Assembly: GCA_026874595.1 (NCBI GenBank)
Contig: CM049311.1
Location: 63,203,453 to 63,267,452 of the forward strand
Direction: 5' to 3'
From: Sipunculus nudus
Taxonomy: Eukaryota; Annelida; Sipuncula; Golfingiida; Sipunculidae
DNA length: 64,000 nucleotides
Part shown: positions 44,641 to 56,725 of the stretch, piece by piece
How positions within the stretch are numbered: the stretch's first letter is position 1
Layout: every line of letters starts with the position of its first letter
The notes under the pieces: generated by a model
What the model was told of the DNA's origin: nothing
Seen by the model: only the letters and a program-made list of their open reading frames with translations
Databases searched by the model: none
Program-made: the position numbers and the translations under genes

Positions 44641-47600
44641 ATTACTGCCATCCATAAGTTGGGTTGGGATTGTAACTGACTTGTTTCTCTGGAACTGATG
44701 ACACTTATAAAGCATTAATCAGAGGGGGATGAGAATAAATTAGTTTGGCCTGGCCAGGTATTTGCCCTCCGGATGACCAGCTATTGATCTGATTGGTATA
44801 ACAGCTTGCGTGACCAGGTGCTGATAGGAAGCACGCTCTTAAACAGGGCCCTCTTTCACGATGGTCACCAGGGGACCTTGTGGTCCATACAGCCGTTTGC
44901 CTGTTCATGGTCAGCATACAGATGCCAGGATCTGTAATGTTGATGTTTAGTATTTATTGTTCTGTTCCTGAGTAGTCATAGCATGTGTTACCTGTTCCTG
45001 AATTGTTGTAACATGTGTAACCTGTCCTGAACAAAGCCTGAATCATGAAATGATCAGCTCATTTGTTGGTATAAGTTGCTTTGTATGCATGTCTTAACTT
45101 TACAGCGAGTACTGATATCTCATTGATAAATATTCTTCATCCATATTTTATAGGAAACAAGCATACACTCTAAAACTTCAGCCTCTCTTTTATTTAAAAC
45201 TACTTGCACCACATCCATTTCCATCAATTGTTATTGATCTTGCAACCTATTTGTTTCAGGAAGTGCCATTTTGGCATTCATCTTTATGATATATCAATAT
45301 CACCATTACCAAGGTATTTCCTCACTTAGCCCCTCCACTTAAAATATAAATGTATGGTTGTCTCATGAAAGGAGGTGTCATTCAGTCATTCTTCTTTGTC
45401 TGTGTTAGGAGAATTACAATCTTTCAGTTGTAATAGTACTTCCTGATATGGCTATAGGATGTAAATTTTACATGTGTTGAAAGCTACCATGTCAGATTTG
45501 AACCCACACTGCCCAGCTCACCAGACATAAATGTGGCATTCCGGCCACCCAACCTGGCTTGTGGGTGCAGGTACACCTTGATTATTCTGCACCTAACAAA
45601 CTTTATTCTTTATGGTCCACCAAGCTAACTGCTGTGTGTTTACCCTGTCAATGATCAGTTTTTAGCGCTATCATCTCCTTAGGGTGCGAGTCACTGAAGT
45701 CTGCCTGTTGAAAAGCTCACCTTGACAGCAGCTGGCTGTGAAGTGTGGTGTGACTCAGGGACAGGTGGATAGAAGTTGGTGGACTAACACAATGAAAATT
45801 TGCCAACTGTTTGAGTATTATGTGTGAAAGTAAACCAAGAACTCACCATATGTTTGCTGAATCAGCAAAACATGATTAGATATGGGTGCAGGGTGGGACA
45901 TGGCTAATTAAGTGAATATGACTTTGGAATTGAAGGTCCCATTTTCAGTCCTTGTTACAGCTGAGGTGAAATTACAGGTTGGTCACAGAGATTCACTCAT
46001 ATGTTTTAGGATGTGTCTAGGCAGCCGACAATGCTGGCTGTGCAGACTTGAATGATCTGCAGCTGACAATGTTGGCTGCGATTGGCCACTGCCTACACTT
46101 TTGCCATTCCAGACTTTGCACAGCCAACAATGCTCTAATGGTATTTAAGTGCTAGGCACCACCTATGTTTTAATACTTGCAGTAACTTATGGGTTGTTTT
46201 TCCTCCACCATGAATGATGTAGGCAGTGGTGAAGGTTCTATTCCATGAAGTATCCAGTTTCAGTGTCTGCATGTTTAATATGTAATATTATGTTTAACTG
46301 TTGAAAAACCTTGTATTGATACATTTGTAGGAGGTAGTTTAAAAGCTGCATTGATTTTCCCCCTGGAGTTAGCGACTGAGCCCAAAGTCTTGTTGTATAT
46401 GATAACCTCTGCTGTGTGTAGTGTAGCTGTATGTTACTTAATCATGTCCTTGATCATTTGGCCTGTAGACAGATACACATAAAGTAGAACCCGTCTGAAA
46501 GACAACCAGTTGAATTAGACTCACTGTCTAATAGTGTCTATTCAGACCACTTTTGAGTGAATGGAACATATTCACATTGCATATTGGATATAACCCATCT
46601 AATAAGACCACCTGTGAATTAAGACCACTTCAGGCCAGTCCCACAGGTGCTCTTATTTCACAGGTTTCACTGTATTTGTAAATGTTGTGCTTAAGAGTAT
46701 CACAGCACTGGGTGAACTTTATTGTAGACATTAACAGTAGTACAGGCATCTTGCTTCATGATGACTTGTTTGTCTGACCTAGATATCAAGTTTAACTGAA
46801 GTTAAGAATGGAAATGGTCTTGAGGCTTTTAAAGTTGAGTAGATATTAGATTTACTTACCAAATGCTCAACATTTTTTGGACATATATGAACATGTGATA
46901 TTATAATTCTAAGCTAAAATGACTGATGTTTCAGGTCAGGAATAGACCAAAGAGGTTTAAGCATGGAAAAGGTTGTGGTGGCAGTGCCTATGAGCACAGA
47001 TATTGGATATTTGCTGAAATTATTTACCTTGACAGAGTGATTCCTGCCCAGCAGTTCTGATTGCTGGAATCTTTTCATGGTGCTTACACTAACTGCATAT
47101 ATATGGGATGTTTCAGTTAAACTGTGCACGTGATGTCTCCAATAATGCTGCATTAATATATATGTCAGCTGAGCTGACTGAAAATCCTTTAAAGTACAGG
47201 GATGGCCCATGATCTATCATTTAAAAAATATGTCAGTCTGTGTGCTTGTAAATAACAGGGCATGATACTTTGAATTTGGCAATCAGACAGGCAGGGGTAA
47301 AGACTTTGAATCCTTGAACTTGTCTCAAGAATACCATATGTCATAGCCTTTGGCATGAAATGTCCATTTTGAAAAGACAGGCCTTTAATGCTTTCAAGAA
47401 AAACAGTATCAACTGGCAGTGTATTTTTTTTTTATTTGCAGATTTTGCTAATCTGGCTGACATAAACTTTAATCAGCACTTTCTAGAACTGGTATAAACT
47501 TAACCTTGGATATATGAAAAAGTCCTGGTGATTTGAATAGTAACAAGTTGTGTGGCGACACTTAATAGTGGTGCAGCTGTTGGATATGAGCTTGATTTCT

Positions 47601-50600
47601 GATCTGGTGTACAGGGTGACGGAGGCCAACTGATCCCCTGCATTGATGGGCAGCCCCTATTCATGGTAACTACATCAGCTTGATATTTATATTACACTTT
47701 GTTCAGCTCCGTAGCTTGTACAGGTGATGCCAGATCAGGCCAGCAGATGCAGGCGTCAGTGATGCTTCTGACAGTTTCAGACACACATCGCCCCAGTATT
47801 GGGTGCTGTTACATACACTAGTACCAGTACTGGGGTTCTACCTGCCCTCCCTAATTGGAGGCAGATGGATAAGCTATGCACCCCATGATGTATTGTCCTA
47901 CACTATTGCCATCTGTTTGTTTGGGTTAATTTGCCAATCTGTTTTCATTTATTTATCAAGTTAGAATCGACCTATTTTGTAGGTTTGATGTATCTTTATG
48001 CATTCCTCTGTTGATACTGACCCAAAACATACACAAATTATTTAATAAGATAGAGTGTGCAGGCCAGCATGTATGATCTGTTGGAATGTATGGCAACTTA
48101 CACTATTTATGGTCAGGAAATCATTGTCAAAGATATAAAGGTTGAGGAGATAGCAGTGAAACTTTTGTACACCTTTAGTGATGCTTTGTATGGCTTAAAT
48201 TAGTTCTTTATTGTAGTGTGGTGTACATATGGAGATGAAAATAAAAAGAAGTGTCCTTTTTTTTCATGTATGCTTTTGTTGAAATCCAGAGAGCTTGGAT
48301 AAGTCAGGTGATGCTGTCTTTCAGTGTACTTGTTGTGTGCGACATCTTATCTTCAGATCACTGATGTTACTTCATGGTTTACACTATATGACTGTTGAAC
48401 TGTACGTTGATTATACTTTTGACAAGGCTGACTCTCAGCTCTGCTTGTCCTTCCAGCAACTCTTCAATATTCAATAGAAGTATGGAGCAAATAAAGTTCT
48501 CCTGTACTCTGTAGCTGCTCAGAGACCTGGGGTCAGTTCTAATTTGAATTGGAATTGAAAGTTATATGAACTGAAACTGAATTGGATTGATGAAACTGAA
48601 AAAAAAATTGACTGGAAATTTAATTATAGTTGTTGCCCTCAGGCTCTGGTTAATTGGGCTACTTAGATTAAGAGGGAGAGGTTATGTGCTTAAGTTCTGA
48701 GAGATTTGAGCAGTTAATGATAATAATTAATATAATGGTATACTATATAAAACTTTACTGAAATTGCAGTGATGTGTTGGAATGTTATGTCGAGGTAATA
48801 TTCCAAATACAAATTGGTATGCATCAGAAATGATGTTTAACCTCTTTTACCAAATTTTGGGCAACACACAAGTATATAGGTCTTGTCAGCAGAATATTGC
48901 AGCTTGATTAATTGTCATTAAGGTTTGTATTGTTCAAAAACTTAATTGAATAATTTCATAACTGAATTGGAATTGAAAAACTGAGTTAAATGCTTGAAGA
49001 TGCAGATCTTCTACAGATACAGGTAGGCTAAATGTCTTATTTGAAGATTTCAAGAGAGTAATTGTTTGACCAGAGTGCCTTAAATATTTTTTTCATTGTA
49101 TGCAGTAAAGCCGGGGGTATGGACAATTTGATGATCAATGTATATTACGACTAATTGCTGAGCGTGCATAGTATAAAATTATTAAACCTAAGCAGACCTG
49201 TCTAGTATCATGCAAGATTAGTTATTAATTAAAAAATGAAAATATATTATTTTAAGTAATTTATATCCTGTTCAGTATGTACAACAGTATCTTGACAAAA
49301 TATTTTATGCAAAAAGCATTGAATACTATCACAGATACTTAATTCTGCACAAGTTTGTATCCAAAACCAGGGCCTTATCCTTCACAAGGCCAGCAAGTCT
49401 GTGTACAAGTATGTAAGGGACTCCCTGCTATGTATGTTGCTATACAAGGTATGTTATATTGTGTACACATACTGGATACACATTGAAGCAGCTGGTATAC
49501 TACCAGTGAATACCGACAGTTGTTTGCCTGTCTCATTATGTATGTTGGTATACTTCTGGGATTGGTAAGACTGGAATATTAAGGATGCTATTACTGTTAC
49601 CTCTCCAGAGGTGTAAATGTAATTATAACCGTTGGCCAGGTTATGTTATCTTTTTCTTTCTGATTATGTCTGTTTATACTTGTGTATTTACAGAAGTGTT
49701 ATTAATGAGTTCTCAGAGACTTTTTATACATACCCAAGGATTTTGTTTGTTTTACGGCAAGAAACTTTAATTTTGCATTCTTTTTGATTTGGGTGAGGTA
49801 TGTTAGGTCACTGTGACCTTGTTTCCTCAAATTATGCAGAATGTAATTTTCACTGTTGAAACCGTTTCAAGTATGTAAAATTGACTTCAAGGCATTTCCA
49901 CCTTGCTGAAACCATGCAGTTTTCAGTTCATCCAGCCATATGCCCGATGAGCTTATGCTGTGGCAATGCAATCACAGTCCATTGTCTGTTCACAATTTTC
50001 AAAATGCTCTTTCTCCTTTATTTCTTGACCAATTATAATTTTGTGAACTGAGAAATAAGTTATGAACAAACCAGCAGTAAAACATATATTTTTAGCACAA
50101 GTTTGCATTTTAATCAGTCATTTGAGTCAGTTCTAATATATAGATACAGAGCTCTGAGTTGTGGGGTTCTCTTAGAATCCTCACTTGTTGCAGTATTTTT
50201 CTCCTATTGTTCTTTCTACTGCTCAGTAAAGGCCAAGGTTTCAATTAACACCTGCCTGCAAGTACCTCACTTGCATAGTGCTATTAGAGGTACATCAGGA
50301 CCTATCAGCAATCAATTTTGCATCCGTGTCATTTTGTGAGCCACATACATATGGTTCTCACAAATATGGTTCAATACGTCCAACAGATGAGTCACAGTTC
50401 CGGCAGAAAGGACAGCTGCATGCAGTGTAAATACAGAAGTAGATCTGTAACCGGACCTAGGATGATGGCCTCAATCAGAAGAACAAACAGTGGATACCTG
50501 TAAGGTGTAAGGTGACTCTGCGTGTCTCCTATCACACCATCTTGTCTGAAATCGTCATCTTCATCACAGATGATGAACAAACAGCATTGGTGGATTGACA

Positions 50601-50640
50601 TGTGGCAGTTTGATTACATCAGGGTTAGGTGATGTTTGCC
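44641..50640. other. intron 1, no feature recognised
   Basis: Six kilobases of non-coding DNA. Apart from the tRNA-like stretch at 45470-45560 and a small local repeat of GACAATG.TGGCTG at 46025-46080, nothing could be supported. Confidence 0.5.
45470..45560 (-). mobile_element. tRNA-like SINE head, tentative
   Basis: On the minus strand GGTGGCCGGAATGCC resembles an A-box arm and GTGGGTTCAAATCTGAC a B box, about 45 bases apart. The layout is similar to a tRNA-Ser/Leu-type head. The body does not match the other SINE here. It may be a tRNA pseudogene or a chance match. Confidence 0.35.
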
Positions 50641-50732
50641 TGGAGGACAGCCAATAAAGGCAAGGCTGAGTGTCTGGAGTTCTAATTAGCCTGCAGCTAA
50701 TGTAATCACCTGAACCAGTACCTTAGAGAAAA
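50640..50732 (+). promoter_or_regulatory. candidate second promoter of the MAP7-like gene
   Basis: A CCAAT box (50651-50655) lies 78 bases before the second start codon, and AAAATGGCGAC over the ATG resembles a YY1 site, as at the first promoter. There is no CpG-rich block and no TATA box. CTTAG just before the exon could instead be a splice acceptor, which would make this an internal exon carrying 5' UTR. Confidence 0.4.
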
Positions 50733-50799
50733 ATGGCGACTAAGGTGTTCTTACCTAGATCTCTGTCTCCCCGCGGAACCAAGAGAAAACCATGTTCAG
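50733..50799 (+). CDS. MAP7: MAP7-like alternative first coding exon
   Basis: ATG at 50733 opens a 22-codon peptide, MATKVFLPRSLSPRGTKRKP then CS, plus one base of a glycine codon, followed by the donor GTGAGA at 50800. The 67 nt end in phase 1, exactly as the first promoter's exon does, so it can replace it before exon 56579-56725. The peptide is basic and serine/proline-rich with an SPRGTK sequence echoed in the next exon (SPGTK). AAAAATGGCG is a good start context. Support rests on donor, phase and start context; expression data would be needed for proof. Confidence 0.55.
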
Positions 50800-51121
50800 G
50801 TGAGATCTCAAATAATTGTCAGCATAGGTCGTTTTCTCACAGGTATACAATCAGTGAATTCCCCACAAGCTGGTCTAGTTTTCATGTATTAACAATATTT
50901 TTATGCTTGTGAGATTTAGGCAGGCAATATTAATACCTGTGTGAAGTATTGAATATGCCCAGAGTTTTAACTTTTCAGTGGAACCTATATTGACCGTAAC
51001 CTGTCTTGCACCCACACGGCTCTCAATAGGTGGGATGTAACCTAACGCCTGGGACCAGATTGGACCTTGTGCACGACTGTTTGTCACTTGCAACTTAAAA
51101 ACTGCTATGAAATATATTTGT

Positions 51122-51899
51122 TCCAGTCACTGGGGGAGATCCCCTGCTGTGACAGGTGTGCAGTTTTTTTTTTTTTCCTGAGTGTATTTTTTTATTTTAT
51201 AATATGTATACAGCTGGAATATAACTTCAAGCTATTGAAGCCAGCACAGGAGTAGATTAGGAAAACTTTTCTGGCCCAGATTAGAATTTTGATCTGGGCC
51301 AGTCCAGATTAAAATTTTGATCTGGGCCAGTAAAGATTACAATCTTGTGGTGAAGACTTCAGGATTTAAATCTGGTCTGGACTGATTTTAAACTGGACCA
51401 GCCAAGATTAGAATTTCGATCTGGGCCGGTCATTTTTACAATCCTGTGGTGGACTGATTTTAAACTGGGCCAGCCCAGATCAGAATCCTAATCTACTCCT
51501 AGGCTAGTTATATACCAGCTGTATATATATTATAAAATAAAAAAATACATATATTTAATAATACATATATTATAAAAAAATAGGTCCAATTGAACAAATG
51601 TGTAAACTACTGAACTTTCACCAATTTATCAAACAGACAACCAATGATCATGGTAGTTATATACATCTTATGGTCACAAACATCTCACATGCTTCAATTT
51701 TCACATTAGGAAATGCAAGGTTTCTTCACAAAATATTATTTGCAACAGATTCTTACTCATCAGTACAAACCAATCATGTCAACCAGCCATGGCCTATATT
51801 ACCTTTTCCTCCTCGACCTTATCTCCATTTGTTAATATTTTAGATTTTATCTTCAAGGTCAGCTTCAGGTGAGCACAGTGACCCATTGGTCCCTTGTTT
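51122..51899 (+). mobile_element. AGCTCAG-family repeat, 3' part
   Basis: CAGTCACTGGGGGAGATCCC near 51126 matches 23547 in the full copy. From about 51590 to GAGCACAGTGACC, CATT, GGTCCCTTGTTT the match continues to the element's 3' end. The 5' half is absent. It is interrupted by a small palindromic element at 51248-51507. TTCAAGGTCA lies near the 3' end, as in the full copy. Confidence 0.8.
51248..51507. mobile_element. miniature of the GGGCCAG subterminal-repeat element
   Basis: About 260 bp of CTGGCCCAGATTAGAATTTT and GATCTGGGCCAGT-type subrepeats, as in the inverted ends of 37769-42604. It is bounded by AGGAGTAGATTAGGA on the left and its complement TCCTAATCTACTCCT on the right. It has no coding region. 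Confidence 0.75.
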
Positions 51900-54800
51900 C
51901 CTTATTGCACTATTAAATGGTTTCAGGCCACAAGTCTATGTATTACACAGTACAATATACCCTTATCAGATTTAGTTTTTGCTCATTTGAAAATGGAAAT
52001 TTTTTATTTTTTTACAGCGTTTTATTTCAGTTAATAAATTAAATGTGTATTATTATACTTCAGCTAATCTCCACTTTCTTCCTTATTCTATAAATGACAG
52101 GTTTTCATACATTCCCATGGTTATATCATGCACATATAACTGACACATAGCTGAAATAATGATACTTCCGTCTAGTAATATTTTATCACGAGAGACTCCT
52201 GCATCTCTGATATGGTCCATCAAAGTGCACAGTATAATTTTGGCGAATAAATATTTAATATAAGATTATCACCAGTTAGCAGGGCCATTTCTTCTAAGCT
52301 TTTCAAATACTGATGTATATATATATTATAGTATATTATGAAAAGTATATTTTGCATTTGATAAAAATTTTCCAAAATTCAGCTGAGCAATGTGACTAGG
52401 GTCCCTGTGCTGCCTTTGGTCCTACTGAAAGGAGTACATAAGAACTCGAAGTCTGAGTAACTATAAGGCATTACTAGGGTCTGATATCATGAATGGAATT
52501 CTTGTCGACGCTTGCATTTAAACAGTTCATGTCATTTTTTACTGACTAGACCTGTTACTGATTTAAGCTGTTTCTAATCAATAAGATGTACCTGCACATT
52601 GAATTGGCACAGCATCCATTCATAAATATGTTACACTTACTTGTTTAATAATTTACCTTCATACACATAACTATAAAAAAAAGTCATAATTGCCATTGTG
52701 AATTATAAAATTTTTGTCATCTAAAGTTGACTGGTGTATTCAGTTACCGTGGTAACATTCTAGTCCTGTGTCAGGTGATTCCTGTCAGGTGTGCTACCTG
52801 TTACCTCTCCAGCACTTGGTCTAGCTCATGTCTATAGCTTTAATTAAGCTTAGCACTTCCTGATGGGTGGCCTAAAAATGCAAATATTTTGTTGTTTTAA
52901 GTATAATGGACATCGCTGGAACCTAACAAGAAATCTATTCTGGAAAACAGCACCTGATCAGGTCAGTCTGTAATGTAGGGTATTTAACATCCAGACAGAG
53001 AATGGTAATTTATTATCCCACCAAATCTCTCTTGAGGCATACAGCAGGCAAGGTTCAATTACGTGAGGTTAGAAGGTTGTGTTAGGATGCCAAATTACCA
53101 AATTGAATTAGTGGTATGGGCCAGTGTGTTCAACAGATACTTTGGCCAAGGTGTAGAGGATTTAAAGATTGACAGATGCAGACTCAGCAGGACTCAGAGA
53201 TGTAGAATTTGACAGAGAAGGTCTGCCTGTTGGACCAGACTTCGCGTCCGTCAGGAATTGTCTGTGAGTGAGAGGTCTGACTCACTACAGCTAGTAATTA
53301 ACATTCAGTAGGACAAGCATCCAGAGACTCAACAATAAATTAGACTGGTCTGTGGAGAAGTAGTTATACAGAGACAAGAGTCTGCTGTGCTGGGATCAGT
53401 TTGCTGGCACTGATCATGTACCAGTAAGGTATGGTTTCAGTTAAATATCCATAATTAAAATCAGGGCCTGTTTGAGTATTTGGCACTGTCTACTGAATGA
53501 TAATAAGTTATATAGTCGTGACTGATATGTCAATTACATCTGCAGGATGTCAGATTTTGCTCTTGCAAGTGTGGTATGATTGACTGCAAAGATATCATGA
53601 TTATTTAGGCATTGGGAACAAACCTGTGATGTCGATTTAAATCTTTCACATTTTTCAGTTAGATGTCTAGGGTACTGCAGTCAGTAACATGGATCGTTCT
53701 CAAACAGTAACACTGGGCACAATCATCTGCCAGATGTTATACATTTATTCTACTGTCCTTAAACTCTAATATGAAACAAAATCTGAATTTTCTGTGATAT
53801 CTCATGACCAGCCCGGTATGATGTGTCAGTTACTTCTGGTTACATCATAGCATCCTGCTTCTTGATTCTTCAGCAGTCTTGGCAGCGCTGTAATTGCCAC
53901 TGTCTGGCAGGCCATCCCTTCATGGCAGGCAGGCTGCCTGTTGCCATGGTGATGCATCTGTCTGTAGTCTGGTGGCTGTCTGGGAAAATCATTTCACTGC
54001 TGCTGTTCATGCATGGATTCTTGTAAGATCTTAAAAGATTATCAGGAAGAGAAGAACAGGGTACAAACAGGGAGTATAATTTAAAGGCAATGGACTTACA
54101 ACCTAAAATCCTTGTGTGTAACCTAAACATACTGTATCAGGGCAAATGTAAAAACTCTGAAAGTACCTGTAAAGCATAGAATGTAGCCTTATTGACTACA
54201 GAACTCAAGGTCTCTGTTCGTCAAAGGCAGCACAATGAAATCTTGGTCAAACTTAAAAGATCCTTTGAGTCTGTTATAAATAAAGTAATGGGTTAGGTTT
54301 CTTGTAAAATGTCTTGGTAAGCATTATGGTGTCTGTGTTATGTGGGTCAATGTGATGTTGTTGAAGTTCACTCAGCTGAGCACAGACATACTCCCAGGGT
54401 TGTCCATATGTCATGTTGTGAGTTTGGTACATCTGATCATATAAAATGAATTTAGCAAACAAAGGTTTAGTCCGCATGGCCCCGCTGTTGACACAGTCAC
54501 ATGGGTGTATTGTTCTCTGGTTCTGTGTATAGTGGTCAAGTACTGCTCTCTTCAGAGCTGGTATCTATATTAGATAATACTAGCCATCATACAATGGTAA
54601 TAACCAATACATAAAAACACATTGAGGAGCCTGTGATGGCTGAAGCACCTTGATATCTTATATGTATGGTCAGACTGCAGACTTTATATTTCTACATGAT
54701 AATACTATTATTTCTGGAAATGCTTTTCTTTCAGAACAATATAGATTATAACCTAAGGTTTGCTTTGTGATAAATGAGTGCAGGGTATGATAAACTGAAT

Positions 54801-56284
54801 CCTCAGGTCCACTTTTAAACCACCATCCTTTGGTACATCTTTATCTTCATCTAGATCTTCATCTAGAGGATGTGGTGGATAACAGGTTATGATAACTTAT
54901 ACCAAGCTGTTTTAAATCAATCATTCAACAGAGAGTAGTTTCTATCATACAGTCAATAAGTAAAATTAAGAAAAAAGAAAAGGTATAAATTTTAATCAGT
55001 ATTCATGAAACTCACTGAGGCTAATAGACCAATTGTTTTCAGATCCACCAGGCCTGTAAAAGGGAATGAAGCCCAAGTTAAATTTAATCCCTGTAATGCA
55101 GACTTTAAACTGTAAAATTTAATTGATATAGGACTCAGGATTAAATCAAGAACCATGTGTTGTATAGAGCTCTCTGTATGTTATCAGTTTTGTCATGGAC
55201 AGTTCTGTGTTATAACACGCATCTTTCTTATGAAAGATGACATAAAAAAGTCCTCTGAAGATTTAATAATATAATATTGACTTTCCTGGTAGCTGCAGGG
55301 ACCATATTGAAGCCATGGCCAAATATAATTCATATTTCATCAAAAACCTGCAACAGGCTGGCATTCCCATGTCATGATTTCCAAAGGAGCTGATAAAAAT
55401 TTGCTGATTAAAAGTTAATTACATAAATGCTAGATTGTTTGACACTTGTTACTGTGCCACAGTGTTGTTAAAAACATCAGCTGAAATTGTGAGTCCATTT
55501 TTGTTACTGGCAGGCCTTGAAGCTGAACATGGTACATTCTTTAACTACCTTTCAGGCATCTAATACTGCAACAAATCACCTGAAGCTAGGAGCTATTTTA
55601 GTTGGAGGCCCCTGTCAATATTAAGGTCACACTGATTTCATTTGCAGATGTTACAAGCTGAAATTCACTCTCCAGTGGTGCTAGATATTACATTACTGAC
55701 AACTGATTGAGGTCAGGTCATTGAGGCTTCATCAAGGAAATAAATAAATAAATTGGACCGATGTGTCTACCAGCATACTGTGACAGTTCTGTTGTGCATC
55801 AGTATTTGTGATAATTAATATTAGAGATCGGCAGTGAGTGTAGGAAAAGAGCACTGTGGTTTAGCACATTTTGGAATTATCACAAATTTATCATCCAGTT
55901 AAAATATCTGTTCACTTTTTGTATGAATGTGCATGTATTATTCTTTGTTTAATGAAAAAGGTCAGAGTTTAAAGGTGTCCTTTACACCTGCCATCATTTT
56001 TGAAAGAAAAAAGAAAAAAAATACTGTAATATTCAGAATGTAACTGAATTGGGAACATGTTTTATCATGTGCAGTGAAATTATGGATAGTCAGTAAAGAA
56101 AAAGTATGTTCTTCAGATATATTTGCCTTAATTCTTTTCCTTATAAAAAGTTATTAAAATTTTTCAATTGATGCAGAACAATTAGCACTTTGACACCCAA
56201 GGAATTGCAAGAACTGTTAGGATGTGATTTTTCTCTGGACAAACGTGAATTTTTATCATGGATAAAGTTGTATAATTGGTATAT
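51900..56284. other. intron after the second first exon, no feature recognised
   Basis: AT-rich non-coding DNA. Many short open frames on both strands lack splice context or motifs. Confidence 0.5.
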
Positions 56285-56500
56285 TACCAAGTTCATTATA
56301 CCATTAACCACTGATATATTTGCCAAAATCAACATACCACTAATCACTGCTATATTGCTAAGTTTATTTTACCTGTAACCACTGGTACATTGGCCAGTTT
56401 TGGCCACTGGTACATTTGCCTTTTTTACCACTAATCACTGTTATATGTGCCGTTTATTGTACCAATAACCATCAGTATTTTGTCTAAAACATTGTACCTC
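56285..56500. repeat. degenerate 35-bp minisatellite next to exon 2
   Basis: Units of the type ACCA.TAACCACTG.TATATT followed by TGCCAAAAT start near 56300, 56335, 56371, 56426 and 56461. The last unit ends 80-100 bases before the splice acceptor of the next exon. Confidence 0.7.
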
Positions 56501-56578
56501 TGGTATATTGGCCAACTTCAGTGAATCCACAAATCCTGGCAGTGGTGTTTAATGGATACATTTCTTTTTCTGTTGAAG

Positions 56579-56725
56579 GTGGAGGGGAGGGAAGTCCGCC
56601 AAAAGAAGCCAAATGTATGGAAAAATCAGAAAAAGAAAAGGAAAATAAGGAGAACCAGGAGCAAGGTGACAAGCCGGTCTTGTCCCCCACCAAGAGCCCG
56701 GGAACCAAGAGACATCCGCTCTTTG
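56579..56725 (+). CDS. MAP7: MAP7-like exon 2
   Basis: The acceptor TTTCTTTTTCTGTTGAAG ends at 56578 and the donor GTGAGT starts at 56726. The 147 nt (49 codons) are in phase 1 at both ends. The peptide opens GGEGSPPKEAK, has a Lys/Glu-rich stretch (EKSEKEKENKENQEQ) and ends LSPTKSPGTKRHPLFG. Low-complexity charge and SP/TP sites suit the disordered N-terminal segment before the coiled coil of MAP7 proteins. Both strands are open here, but only this frame has matching splice sites and phases. It is shared by both first exons. Confidence 0.75.
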
